The position numbers were made by a program, and so were the translations under genes. DNA of 39,337 nt from an uncultured Lachnospiraceae bacterium (GTDB taxonomy: Bacteria; Bacillota; Clostridia; Lachnospirales; Lachnospiraceae), in the NCBI GenBank assembly GCA_944383835.1, contig CALWRE010000204.1, positions 1-39,337 on the forward strand, given 5' to 3'. Within the stretch, counting starts at the first letter, position 1, and the number at the start of each line of letters is the position of its first letter. The notes beneath the pieces are model-generated. The model was given only the letters and a program-made list of their open reading frames with translations, was not told where the DNA came from and did not search any database. This document shows positions 15,679-27,336 of the stretch, one piece after another.

Positions 15679-16358
15679 GAGAGCGAAACGCAGACGATAG
15701 AAAGACGGGGGCCAAGCTGCGGACGCAGATACGGGCGGTGATCTTTGATTTGGACGGGGTGCTCTGCCATACGGACGAATACCACTATCAGGCCTGGAGA
15801 AAGCTGGCGCAGCGGATAGGACTGCCCTTCGACCGGAAGATCAACAGCCGGCTGCGCGGCATAAGCCGCATGGACAGCCTGAACATTATACTGGGGGAAA
15901 AGGCTGGCTGTTATACGGCGGAAGAAAAACGGCAGCTGGCGGAAGAGAAAAATCAGATCTATCGAAAGATGCTTCGCCAGATGACGCCGCAGGATCTGAG
16001 CAGGGAAGTAAAGGAAACGCTGAATGCGCTCCGGGCGAAAGGAATCAAGCAGGCGGTGGGTTCATCCAGCCGCAATACGGGTTTTATTCTGGAACGGCTG
16101 GGTCTGGCAGATTTCTTCGACGCGGTGGCTGACGGGACGGAGATTACGCATTCCAAGCCGGATCCGGAGGTATTTTTGCTGGCGGCCAAAAAATTAGAGG
16201 TTCCTCCTTCGCAGGCTCTGGTGGTGGAGGACGCCGCGGCCGGGATAAAAGCGGCCCGCGCCGGAGGCTTTCATTCGGCAGCAGTAAGCGAAGAAGCCCG
16301 CAGCGCGGGGGCGGATTATTTTTTGGAAAAAATTTCGGATGTTTTGTATATTCTGTGA
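15675..16358 (+). CDS. pgmB: Beta-phosphoglucomutase (HAD family)
   Basis: It converts beta-glucose-1-phosphate, the product of the GH65 phosphorylase, to glucose-6-phosphate. The HAD motifs are in order: FDLDGVLCHTDEYHYQAW (catalytic Asp pair), GSSSRN, SKPDPEVFLLAA and VVEDAAAGIKAARAGG. The start at 15,675 shares ATGA with the GH31 stop; ATG codons at 15,660 and 15,669 are alternatives and would only lengthen a non-conserved leader. About 227 aa. It closes the operon and links this transcript to the divergent GH65 gene in one pathway. Confidence 0.9.
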   Translation: MRERNADDRKTGAKLRTQIRAVIFDLDGVLCHTDEYHYQAWRKLAQRIGLPFDRKINSRLRGISRMDSLNIILGEKAGCYTAEEKRQLAEEKNQIYRKMLRQMTPQDLSREVKETLNALRAKGIKQAVGSSSRNTGFILERLGLADFFDAVADGTEITHSKPDPEVFLLAAKKLEVPPSQALVVEDAAAGIKAARAGGFHSAAVSEEARSAGADYFLEKISDVLYIL

Positions 16359-16422
16359 TTATAGTCTGTGATGTATATTCGGTGAGTCCCGCATATTCCG
16401 CAGGTTCGCAGGAAACCCAGCC

Positions 16423-17610
16423 TCACCCCATAAGATCCACGACCAAACCGCAGAATACCTTAACGGGGGCGGGGAAGCTGGCCTCATCCACATCGAAGGT
16501 TTTTCCGTGGGCCGGGCCGGTTCCGCGGACGATGGTATTGAAAAACAAGCCCTTTCCCCCTCTTTCCCGGACGCGGTTCATCATGTAGGCAAAATCTTCG
16601 CAGCCGCCGTTGGTCCTCTCCGGAGGAGCGACCGTCAGGCCTAGCTTTTCCTCACAGCATTTTTGGCACCATTCCATCAGCTCCGGATCGTTTTGCAGGG
16701 ATTCGGAGGCCCCCATAACGGTAATTTCATAGGTGCAGCCGTGCATTTCGGCGGCAGCGGCGATAATGCGGCGGGCATAGGCTTCCATATACTGGTTGGC
16801 CTCGGTGGTGGAGCCGCGGACTTCCAATGTGATGTCCGCCTGGTCGCAGATCACGTTTCGCCCGGTGCCGGCATGGAAGGCCAGACCGGTGAAGCGGACG
16901 TCCAGCTTGGTGGTAGCCATGGTTGCCCCCAGCGGCAATAGGATGTCGGCAGAAGAATCGTTTTTTACAACCAGATGATTGCCGATCACATAATCCACAT
17001 CGTCCAGGTGGCCGTGGGCTACGATGGATTTCGCGCCCCGCACCCCCTCTTCGGCTGGCTGGAAGATCAATTTGATTTTCACGTGCAGGAAATCCTTATA
17101 TTCCATTAAAATTTTGGCGACGGCCAATCCGATTGCCGCATGGCCGTCGTGGCCGCAGGCATGCATGACGCCGGGGTTGACGGAGGAAAAGCCCTCCCGC
17201 CGGGGGCGGTGGCTTTCTTCGGCGGATTCGCGCACGCCCAGGGCGTCGATATCAAACCGCAGGGCCACGACGGGCCCCTCGCCGCAGTCCAGAATACCGA
17301 TTACCCCGGTAAAGCCGCCTTTGGCTTCTTCGGCGTAGGGCTGCACCGCCCCCTGGTCCAGGGCACGCTGGTATTCCCTGTCCAAGACCTCCGGGGAGGG
17401 AAGGCCCATCCTGGCCTCGTCCAGGCAGACGTCCCTGCCGGTCAAAACCGTGTAGCCCAGGCCGCTTAGCTCCTGGGCAATCAGGGAGCTGGTGCGGATC
17501 TCCAGCCATCCGCCCTAGGCATACTTATGAAAATCCTAGCGGCGGGCCTTCATTTCCTGCTGAAGCTTCTGCGCAGAGCTGCAGATTTGCGTGTAAAGGT
17601 TTTCTTTCAT
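16423..17610 (-). pseudogene. M20-family amidohydrolase (AbgA-like) gene with two in-frame TAG codons
   Basis: The 395-codon frame starts at an ATG (17,610) with a perfect AAGGAGG site. Codon 25 (17,536-17,538) and codon 32 (17,515-17,517) are both TAG. They flank DFHKYA in a conserved N-terminal motif: M20 amidohydrolases usually have an Arg-Arg-(x)-Asp-Phe-His-x-Tyr-Ala-Glu-x-Gly-Trp stretch, so the second TAG replaces a Glu codon (GAG). The rest is intact: MHACGHDGHAAIGLA and QPAEEGVRGA metal-site motifs, the dimerisation domain and a C-terminal GGCEDFAYMM. A shortened protein could start at TTG 17,445 (340 aa), with the catalytic residues intact. Relatives hydrolyse N-acyl amino acids or aminobenzoyl-glutamate. 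Recent pseudogene, readthrough or sequence error all remain possible. Confidence 0.8.
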
Positions 17611-17673
17611 TGGAATCCTCCTTCCTGAAATCTGTCTCAAGACAATGCCTGCCATCCTATCCGGAAGTAGGTC

Positions 17674-18534
17674 TTAGTTAAACCCGCGGAACCCCTTGCC
17701 GATGATTTCGCTGCTGTTGGTGATTGTAATGAAGGCCCCCGGTTCGTGGCGGCGGACAAAGTTGCGCAGCTGTACGGCCTGGCTGCGCTTCATTACGGTG
17801 AGAATCACCGTTTTAGGGTGGTGGGCGTAGGCTCCCTCGGCTTTGTAAACGGTCGCGCTGCGGTTCAGGTTTTTCATAATGAAATCGCAGATCGGCTGCG
17901 GATCCTCGCTGATGATCGTGAAATACTTGCAGAGATTGATATTTTCAATAACTCCGTCGATGACCAGGGATTTGGCCATCAGGCCGGTGAGGGAAAAGAG
18001 ACCCGTCTGCGCGTCAAAGACAAAGAAGGCGGCAATGACCATGAAAAGGTCGACGAGGAAGAGGGCCATCCCGATATTGAAGCTGCTGTACTTTTTCAGG
18101 ATCATGGCCACAATGTCCGTTCCCCCGCTGGACGCTCCGATGTTGAAGAGGATGGCCGAGCTGACGGCGGGAAGGATGGTGGCAAAGATCAGTTCCAGCA
18201 TGGGCTCGTTCGTGATGGGGGCGGCGATGGGAAACCACCGATCGGCAAGGCTCAGGGCCACGGAGGTCAGGACGCTCACGTAGACGGTTTTGATGCCAAA
18301 GCTCTTTCCCAGGAAGATAAAGCCAAAGACCAGCAGCACCATATTGATGATGAAGGTATAGGAGCTGGCGCTTAAGGCTCCCAGACGGCCCAGAATGACG
18401 GCAAAGCCGGTGACGCCGCCAAAAGAAAAGTTATTAGGAAACTTGAAAACATGGACACCTGTCACCAGAATCAAGGTGGCAATGGTCAGAATGCCGTACT
18501 CAATCAGTGTCTGAGTCACTTTGCTGCGTTCCAT
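17674..18534 (-). CDS. YitT family membrane protein (DUF161 + DUF2179)
   Basis: The start at 18,534 (286 aa, MERSKVTQTLIEYG) follows AAGGAGAG; codons upstream lack a ribosome site. Five or so membrane helices make the YitT domain, with hallmark stretches FPNNFSFGGVTGFAVILG and IGASSGGTDIVAMILKKYS. A soluble C-terminal DUF2179 domain follows (about 200-286: VYKAEGAYAHHPKTVILTV, ITNSSEIIGKGFRG). The family is widespread in Firmicutes and its transport substrate is not established. The gene lies upstream of the M20 gene on the same strand, 63 bp away. Confidence 0.9.
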   Translation of the reverse strand: MERSKVTQTLIEYGILTIATLILVTGVHVFKFPNNFSFGGVTGFAVILGRLGALSASSYTFIINMVLLVFGFIFLGKSFGIKTVYVSVLTSVALSLADRWFPIAAPITNEPMLELIFATILPAVSSAILFNIGASSGGTDIVAMILKKYSSFNIGMALFLVDLFMVIAAFFVFDAQTGLFSLTGLMAKSLVIDGVIENINLCKYFTIISEDPQPICDFIMKNLNRSATVYKAEGAYAHHPKTVILTVMKRSQAVQLRNFVRRHEPGAFITITNSSEIIGKGFRGFN

Positions 18535-18661
18535 CGTTTTAAAAGCTCTCCTTATCCGTAGGAAATAGTATGGGAAAATGGCTGGTCGCCCGCTTGGCTG
18601 CCAGGGCATTTCCTCACAGCGTAGCTTAGCACAAAAAGGTTTAGGATACAACAAAAAAGGC

Positions 18662-18690
18662 TTGAATTTTTAAAAAATTTGTGATAGCAT
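18662..18690 (+). promoter_or_regulatory. Candidate promoter of licT
   Basis: TTGAAT (18,662-18,667), a 17-bp spacer and TAGCAT (18,685-18,690) lie 36 bp upstream of the RAT sequence. The -10 is weak (4 of 6). Confidence 0.45.
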
Positions 18691-18725
18691 AAAGCATAAA
18701 TAACAGAGGGAAATCATAAGATATT

Positions 18726-18754
18726 GGATTGTAACTGCCAGAGCAGGCAAGACC
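18726..18754 (+). promoter_or_regulatory. RAT antiterminator site 1 (LicT/BglG type), upstream of licT
   Basis: The 29-nt sequence begins GGATTGTAACTGCC and ends AGCAGGCAAGACC, a close match to the ribonucleic antiterminator bound by LicT/SacY proteins. It overlaps AGACCA, which can pair with TGGTCT just before a T-run (about 18,793-18,811) to form a terminator. licT is therefore likely autoregulated by antitermination. Confidence 0.85.
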
Positions 18755-18891
18755 AGAACGTAAGTGATATCAAGGATGTCGCTGTATGTTTGTGGTCTCT
18801 TTTTATTTTTTAAATAGCTTTGCAGAATTTTGTCCGGCGGCAGTAAATTTCCAAATCCGTATTCCTGGCTCTGGAGGGGAAGGTGGGGCCG

Positions 18892-19731
18892 ATGGTGATC
18901 AAAAAAATTTACAATAACAATATTCTGCTGGTGGAGGATGAGCGTCAGCTGGAGATGATTCTGATCGGCCGAGGGATTGCTTTCCAGAAAAAGGTGGGGG
19001 ATCCGATCGCAGAGGACAGGGCTGAGAAACGCTTTGTCATCGACTCACCAGAGCTGACTTCTCGTTTTGCCGAGCTGGTAAAAGAAGTGCCAGTGAATCA
19101 TCTGGAGTTGGCCTGCCGCATCATTGAGGACGCACAAGAGGGATTGGATGTAAAATTCAGCGACGCGATTTATATAGGACTTTCGGATCACATTAGCTAT
19201 GCCCTTTACCGATATAAACAGAATCTTCCTTTGAAAAATAATCTTCTGTGGGAGATTCGCCGGTTTTATCCTCGCGAATACGAACAGGCGAAAAAGGCGC
19301 TGAAAACCATTGCCTATTACGAGAACGTGTATCTGCCGGAGGATGAGGCGGGTTATATTGCCCTGCATTTTGTCAACGCCACCCAGGAGGGGGAGGAAAT
19401 GCAGACCACGATCATGGTGACGGAGACGGTGCAGGATCTGCTGCAGATTATACAAATTCATTTTAATACGCATCTGGATGAAAATACATTAAGCTACGAA
19501 AGGTTAATTACGCATCTGCGCTATTTTATTCATCGTCTTTTTGTAGGGGAACTTGTAGAAAACGAAGACGATACGCTGTATGAACAAGTGAAGGCTGCTT
19601 ACCCTCGTTCTTACAGGTGCGTGGAGAAAATTTGCGAATATATGCATCTAAAGTTTCATGCGCAGATTACGCGAGAAGAAAAAATGTATTTGATGCTGCA
19701 TATCAGCCGTGTAACAGACAGGAAAAATTGA
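18892..19731 (+). CDS. licT: BglG/LicT-family transcriptional antiterminator
   Basis: The 279-aa protein has an N-terminal CAT RNA-binding domain (residues 1 to about 57: MVIKKIYNNNILLVED, GRGIAFQKKVGD) and two PRD domains (about 65-168 and 172-277). The PRDs hold the expected regulatory histidines, for example in VNHLELA, GLSDHISYAL, ERLITHLRYFIHRL and MLHISRV. PTS-dependent phosphorylation of these tunes activity. ATG 18,892 is chosen because it restores the conserved M-x-I-K-K-I-x-N-N-N start and follows AAGGTGG; GTG 18,883 is an alternative. RAT sites both before and after the gene make it regulator of itself and of the PTS-GH1 genes. Confidence 0.93.
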   Translation: MVIKKIYNNNILLVEDERQLEMILIGRGIAFQKKVGDPIAEDRAEKRFVIDSPELTSRFAELVKEVPVNHLELACRIIEDAQEGLDVKFSDAIYIGLSDHISYALYRYKQNLPLKNNLLWEIRRFYPREYEQAKKALKTIAYYENVYLPEDEAGYIALHFVNATQEGEEMQTTIMVTETVQDLLQIIQIHFNTHLDENTLSYERLITHLRYFIHRLFVGELVENEDDTLYEQVKAAYPRSYRCVEKICEYMHLKFHAQITREEKMYLMLHISRVTDRKN

Positions 19732-19737
19732 AAAATC

Positions 19738-19767
19738 GGATTGTAACCGCATAAGGCGGGCAAGACC
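19738..19767 (+). promoter_or_regulatory. RAT antiterminator site 2, upstream of the PTS gene
   Basis: A second RAT begins GGATTGTAACCGC and ends GGCGGGCAAGACC, just after the licT stop. Its 3' end overlaps the 5' arm of the following terminator, so antiterminator and terminator exclude each other. Confidence 0.9.
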
Positions 19768-19816
19768 AGACAAGATACGCTGCATAGGGCAAGCTGTATT
19801 TTGCTGGTCTTTTTTA
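19763..19816 (+). terminator. LicT-controlled terminator before the PTS gene
   Basis: AGACCAG plus CAAGATAC pairs with GTATTTTG plus CTGGTCT, with one bulged A, followed by six T residues. Binding of LicT to the overlapping RAT would prevent this stem and allow readthrough into the EIIBCA gene. Confidence 0.9.
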
Positions 19817-19898
19817 TGGAATGAGCCGTTTCGGACGGCGGCCGACGGGGCGATATCCAAGCGCGCGGGCCTTCCCGGCAGCCGGACGTAAGCAATAA

Positions 19899-21755
<1,857 letters not shown>

Positions 21756-21771
21756 GCGTCGAGGAGGTTAA

Positions 21772-23196
<1,425 letters not shown>

Positions 23197-23207
23197 GAGT
23201 AAAGAGG

Positions 23208-23247
23208 AAGGCAGCCATTTCCCAAACCGGGCATGACTGCCTTTTTT
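23208..23247 (+). terminator. Rho-independent terminator after the PTS-GH1 operon
   Basis: AAGGCAG (23,208-23,214) pairs with CTGCCTT (23,237-23,243); the stem extends inward by CAT/ATG, and a run of T follows. It also separates the operon from the convergent CBS gene. Confidence 0.85.
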
Positions 23248-23271
23248 AGCTGAAAACCGATGCGGATTCGC

Positions 23272-23757
23272 TTAAAAGTGCGTTTCGCAGTTCGCCGGGG
23301 CGCATTCCTCTTTTGCCGCCGCAGTTTCTTCGAGGGCCGCCACCTGCTCCTGCAGCCGGCTGAGCTCCTTGTAGCAGTAAAGAATAATATCCCGGCGGGT
23401 GATGATGCCGATGAATTTCTCCTGGTCGTCGACCACGGGGACGAAATTCTGGCCGGCCGCCCTCTCGATCAGGTCCTCCATCCTGGCTCTGGCGTGGACG
23501 GAGTGGACGGGACGGCCCTTGGGAATATCGGTTACAAAGATGCTTTCTGCTTCTTTTAAATCCAGGTCATATTCCTTTTTGACCACGCGCAGGATATCCC
23601 CCTCGGCCAGGGTACCCACGTAGCGGCCTTCCCGGTCTAAGATCGGAACGGCCGTGTAGCCGTGGTAATCCATCTTTTCGATGGCTTGCCGCAGGGTAAA
23701 ATCGTCGTAAATATAGTCCACCTCGCTTTTGGGTGTCAGGAAAAACAATATATTCAT
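23272..23757 (-). CDS. CBS domain-pair protein
   Basis: The 161-aa protein has two CBS motifs (about residues 15-65 and 78-130: YTAVPILDREGRYVGTLAEGDIL and FVPVVDDQEKFIGIITRRDII, the typical Val-Pro-Val-Val-Asp...Gly-Ile-Ile-Thr-x-x-Asp-Ile form). A short coiled-coil-like tail follows. CBS pairs bind adenosyl nucleotides and serve as energy or ligand sensors; nothing here shows the partner. It is transcribed alone from its own promoter. Confidence 0.88.
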   Translation of the reverse strand: MNILFFLTPKSEVDYIYDDFTLRQAIEKMDYHGYTAVPILDREGRYVGTLAEGDILRVVKKEYDLDLKEAESIFVTDIPKGRPVHSVHARARMEDLIERAAGQNFVPVVDDQEKFIGIITRRDIILYCYKELSRLQEQVAALEETAAAKEECAPANCETHF

Positions 23758-23805
23758 AAAGACAGCTCCTTATGTAGTAATGAGATGTTGGTCTTGCTCC
23801 ACTTC

Positions 23806-23834
23806 AGTATACTTCATTACGGGCGGCAGGTCAA
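23806..23834 (-). promoter_or_regulatory. Promoter of the CBS-domain gene
   Basis: On the minus strand TTGACC (23,829-23,834), a 17-bp spacer and TATACT (23,806-23,811) precede the start codon by about 50 bp. Confidence 0.7.
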
Positions 23835-23884
23835 AACAATTGAGGGAATTCATAAAAAATTAAGGGATATGGTGCGGCGCTGCC

Positions 23885-23913
23885 TTGAAGCGGGGACGGA
23901 TATCTGCTATGCT
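23885..23913 (+). promoter_or_regulatory. Promoter of the DUF6472 gene
   Basis: TTGAAG (23,885-23,890), a 17-bp spacer and TATGCT (23,908-23,913) lie about 28 bp upstream of the first ATG. Confidence 0.65.
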
Positions 23914-23940
23914 GAAAAGCAGAAGAAAGGCGGGAGAAAA

Positions 23941-24138
23941 ATGGAAGGGAGAAAAATGGCTGGACAGGAAGGCTGCGAATACTGCAGCAATTATGTATAC
24001 GATGAAGAGTATGAGTGCTACGTGTGCGACAGGGCTCTGGATGAGGACGAGATGGTGCGTTTCCTCCAGGGAAGGACGACGGGCTGCCCGTATTTCCGTT
24101 TCGACGAGGAATACCAGATTGTGCGCCGACAGATTTAA
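23941..24138 (+). CDS. DUF6472 family small cysteine-rich protein
   Basis: The product is 65 aa from ATG 23,941, or 60 aa from ATG 23,956; both have a purine-rich ribosome site. Conserved features are CEYCSNYVYDEEYECYVC (two CxxC pairs, probably metal-binding), LDEDEMVRFLQG and CPYFRFDEEYQIVRRQ. This pattern matches a small family found in Clostridia that I recall as DUF6472. Its function is unknown. Confidence 0.85.
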   Translation: MEGRKMAGQEGCEYCSNYVYDEEYECYVCDRALDEDEMVRFLQGRTTGCPYFRFDEEYQIVRRQI

Positions 24139-24209
24139 GGAGAGGAAAGCCTTGCTCTGCGCAGGATGGTACGGATACAAGCAAGGTGTTACGGATGCAG
24201 ACAAGATTA

Positions 24210-24233
24210 GGGCTGCCGCAATTGCGGCAGCCC
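24210..24233. terminator. Palindromic terminator hairpin between DUF6472 and fba
   Basis: A perfect 24-bp palindrome with arms GGGCTGCCGCAA lies between two convergent genes. The rightward side is followed by T-rich sequence. It can probably act for both strands, though the T-tract is imperfect. Confidence 0.65.
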
Positions 24234-24312
24234 ATTGGTTTTCGTTCTCTCTGCTTTCGTTCTCTCTGTGCCGAGAGCCTGTCCCTCCTAAGAAGGCTCA
24301 GACTGAGAAGGC

Positions 24313-25278
24313 TCAGATCTTGTCGTTGGAGCCCAGCACGTCTACGATCTTGTGCATAACCAGCTTCTTGATGTTCTCGCGGGCGGGCTTCAGATACTGA
24401 CGAGGATCGAAGTGAGAAGGGTTCTCGTCGAAGTACTGGCGGATCGTGCCGGTCATAGCCAGACGCAGGTCGGAGTCGATGTTGATCTTGCAGACCGATC
24501 TTCTGGCTGCCTCACGCAGCTGCTCCTCCGGGATACCTACGGCATCGGGCATCTTGCCGCCGTGCTCGTTGATCATCTTCACATACTCCTGGGGTACGGA
24601 AGAAGAGCCGTGCAGAACGATGGGGAAGCCGGGCAGTCTCTTGGAAACCTCCTCCAGGATATCGAAGCGCAGGGGCGGAGGAACCAGCTCGCCCTTCTCA
24701 TTGCGGGTGCACTGAGCGGCGGTGAACTTGTAAGCGCCGTGGGAGGTGCCGATGGCGATAGCCAGGGAATCGCAGCCGGTGCGGGTCACGAATTCCTCAA
24801 CCTCCTCGGGACGGGTATAATGGGACTCCTCAGCGGAAACCTTTACGTCATCCTCGATGCCGGCCAGAGCGCCCAGCTCAGCCTCGACCACTACGCCGTG
24901 GGCATGCGCATACTCTACGACCTGCTTGGTCAGGGCGATGTTCTCCTCGAAGGGCTTGGAGGAGGCGTCGATCATAACGGAGGTAAAGCCGTCGTCGATG
25001 CAGGACTTGCAGATTTCAAAGCTGTCGCCATGGTCCAGGTGCAGGACGATGGGCAGGCCGGTTTCAATAACGGCAGCCTCTACCAGCTTAACCAGATAGG
25101 TACGGTTTGCATAGGCGCGGGCGCCCTTGGAAACCTGCAGGATTACGGGAGAATTGCACTCCTTTGCAGCTTCGGTGATACCCTGGATAATCTCCATGTT
25201 GTTGACGTTGAAAGCGCCGATGGCATAGCCGCCATTGTAGGCTTTCTGGAACATTTCGGTTGAAGTAACTAAGGGCAT
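24313..25278 (-). CDS. fba: Fructose-1,6-bisphosphate aldolase, class II
   Basis: This zinc-dependent glycolytic enzyme splits fructose-1,6-bisphosphate to dihydroxyacetone phosphate and glyceraldehyde-3-phosphate. ATG 25,278 (321 aa) is chosen because a GTG four codons earlier lies inside the ribosome site AAGGTGG. Motifs include YAIGAFNVNN, the catalytic and zinc-binding HLDHGDSFE, EAELGALAG, the zinc-ligand region GTSHGAYKF, and VLHGSSSVP. Codon use is strongly biased, as expected for a highly expressed gene. It is monocistronic. Confidence 0.95.
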   Translation of the reverse strand: MPLVTSTEMFQKAYNGGYAIGAFNVNNMEIIQGITEAAKECNSPVILQVSKGARAYANRTYLVKLVEAAVIETGLPIVLHLDHGDSFEICKSCIDDGFTSVMIDASSKPFEENIALTKQVVEYAHAHGVVVEAELGALAGIEDDVKVSAEESHYTRPEEVEEFVTRTGCDSLAIAIGTSHGAYKFTAAQCTRNEKGELVPPPLRFDILEEVSKRLPGFPIVLHGSSSVPQEYVKMINEHGGKMPDAVGIPEEQLREAARRSVCKINIDSDLRLAMTGTIRQYFDENPSHFDPRQYLKPARENIKKLVMHKIVDVLGSNDKI

Positions 25279-25346
25279 TTGTTTTTCCACCTTTCTTGGT
25301 ATTTTGGGGTGGCGGATGGGGATTTCCCCCTGCCGCCTTCCCCTTC

Positions 25347-25374
25347 ATTATACCATAAGAATTTCATCTGTATA
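25347..25374 (-). promoter_or_regulatory. fba promoter with extended -10
   Basis: On the minus strand TGGTATAAT contains an extended -10 (TATAAT at 25,347-25,352), with TATACA (25,369-25,374) 16 bp upstream. The leader is about 65 nt long. Confidence 0.75.
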
Positions 25375-25443
25375 GAAGATTTTTGCTGTAGAGGAAGAAA
25401 AAATCCAGTGCGGACCGTATTTCAGCCTTTCTTTTGTCTTCCG

Positions 25444-27303
25444 TCACAAGCCGGCCAGGCGGCAGAGGGAGGCGATGGCGATGCAGAGAACCGCTCCCGC
25501 CAGGGTGGGAATCGCGGCGGCAAGGAGGGTCCAGCGCAGGCTCCCGGTTTCCTTCTTGATTGTCAGGCAGGTGGTGGAGCAGGGCCAGTGGAACAGGCAG
25601 AAGGTCATGGTGCACAGGGCGGTGGTGAGGGTCCAGCCATTGGCGGTGAGGATGGAGCGAAGGCTCTCCAGGCTGTCGTAGTCGGTCAGGGTGCCGGCAG
25701 AGAGGTAGCACATCAGGATGATGGGCAGTACGATCTCATTGGCAGGCCAGCCCAGGATAAAAGCGGCCAGGATTACCCCGTCCATCCCCATCAGCCGCCC
25801 GAGGGGATCGAGGGCCAGACAGAGGTGGGAGAGAAGGGTGCTTCCGTCCACCCAGATATGTGCCAGGGCCCAGATTAAAAGGCCTGCGGGAATGGCAATC
25901 ATAACGGCCCGCCCCAGGACGAACAGGGTGCGGTCCAGGACGGAACGGATCAGCACCCGCAGAAACTGGGGACGGCGATAAGGCGGCAGCTCCAGGGTAA
26001 AGGCCGAGGGCGTTCCCTTTAACAGGGTATGGGACAGCAGGGAGGATACGGCAAAGGTCATCAGGATGCTGAGAAGGATCAGTCCCGTCATGGCGGCGGC
26101 GGATAAGAGGGAGTGGGAAAGTCCGCCTCCCAGGCCGACGACAAACATGGAAAGCAGGGCCAGCAGGGTGGGAAAACGACCGTTGCAGGGGACAAAGGAG
26201 TTTGTCAGGATGGCAATCAGTCTCTCCCGCCCGGAGTCGATGATCCGGCAGCCGGTGACGCCGCAGGCATTGCAGCCAAAGCCCATGCACATGGTCAGGG
26301 CCTGTTTGCCGCAGGCACGGCACCGCTTAAAGCAGGGATCCAGGTTATAGGCGATGCGGGGCAGGTAGCCGAAATCTTCGAGAAGGGTAAAAAGGGGAAA
26401 GAAGATAGCCATCGGAGGGAGCATCACGGAGACCACCCAGGCGAGGACGCGGTACATTCCCTGAATCAGGAGGCCGGACAGCCAGGCGGGGGCGCCGGCG
26501 GCCTGGGCCAGATCCAATAGCTTGGCCTCGATTCCAAAGAGAAGGGACGAAAGCAGGGAGGAGGGATAGTTTGCCCCGCAGATCGTCAGCCAGAAGATGC
26601 CCAGGAGAAAGAGAAGCATCAGGGGGATGGCCGTTGCCGGACTGGTAAAGAGGCGATCCAGCCGCCTGTCCCGTCCCCGCCTGTTCTGACCGGAAGAGCG
26701 CACCACCTCGGCGGCAATTTTTTCCGCCTGGGAGATAAAAGCCAGGGAGGTTTCTTCGTCAAACGGCGGCGCATCGCTCTGCGGTGAACGGTTTTGCAAA
26801 GCCTTGCTCTGCGATGAGCCGTTCGTCTCTGCCGCCTTTAATGCTGTCTCCCCGGAGGCTTCTTCGGAGGAACCTTCCGGGAGCTCTTTGCCGGGGCGGG
26901 ACGCCGAGGCTTTTTCGATTGCATCCAACAGGCGGTCGATTCCGTCCTTTCGCGCTGCGCTGGCGGAGACGACAGGGACGCCCAGAAGGAGGGAGAGGCG
27001 GGCAAAATCGATGGAGATTCCTTTGCGGGAGGCCTCGTCGCAGAGATTGACGCAGACGATGACCCGGCGGGTGATGGACAGAACCTGCAGAACCAGGTTC
27101 AGGCTGCGCTCCAGGCAGGTGGCGTCGCAGACTACCACGCAGGCGTCTGCCTGGCCGGAGCGGATAAAATCTCGGGCAATTTCTTCTTCGGCGGAATGGG
27201 CCAGCAGGGAGTAGGTTCCCGGCAGATCGATGATCGTATACTCCCGCCCCTTCCAGGAGACCATCCCCTGGGCGCAGGCCACGGTCTTCCCTGCCCAATT
27301 TCC
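25444..27303 (-). pseudogene. feoB: Ferrous iron transporter FeoB, 5' end removed by prophage integration
   Basis: FeoB is a membrane ferrous iron importer with an N-terminal G domain. The surviving frame begins at Gly-Asn-Trp (27,295-27,303) and is open to the stop, about 619 codons. It keeps G3 DLPGTYSL, G4 NLCDE, the FeoB membrane core with two gate regions (for example MGFGCNACGVTGCRIID) and SFVPCNGRFPT. The roughly 30 codons normally before GNW, including the GxPNxGKT P-loop (G1), are absent. Just upstream is an in-frame TAA (27,310-27,312) and then the phage recombinase gene. A GTG at 27,282 could start a 612-aa protein without a P-loop, but there is no host promoter. The missing 5' end should lie at the far prophage end, outside the window. 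Precise excision would restore the gene. Confidence 0.9.
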
Positions 27304-27335
27304 GGTCGGTTAATATTAGTTACCGGTAAAACTTT
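27285..27335. other. Prophage left attachment site (attL) region
   Basis: Homology to feoB ends at about 27,303 and the recombinase stop lies at 27,337, so the crossover is within these ~50 bp. An imperfect inverted repeat, TCCGGTCGGTTAATATTA followed by GTTACCGG, spans 27,301-27,327, as is usual in large serine recombinase sites. The exact core cannot be set without the other end. Confidence 0.75.
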
Positions 27336-27336
27336 A

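Noticed and set aside
16359-16422. Terminator between pgmB and the convergent M20 gene
   Set aside because: No convincing stem with a T-run could be found in these 64 bases.
24352-25263. 303-codon plus-strand open frame opposite fba
   Set aside because: It is generated by the strong codon bias of the aldolase gene; the protein looks low-complexity and unrelated to any family.
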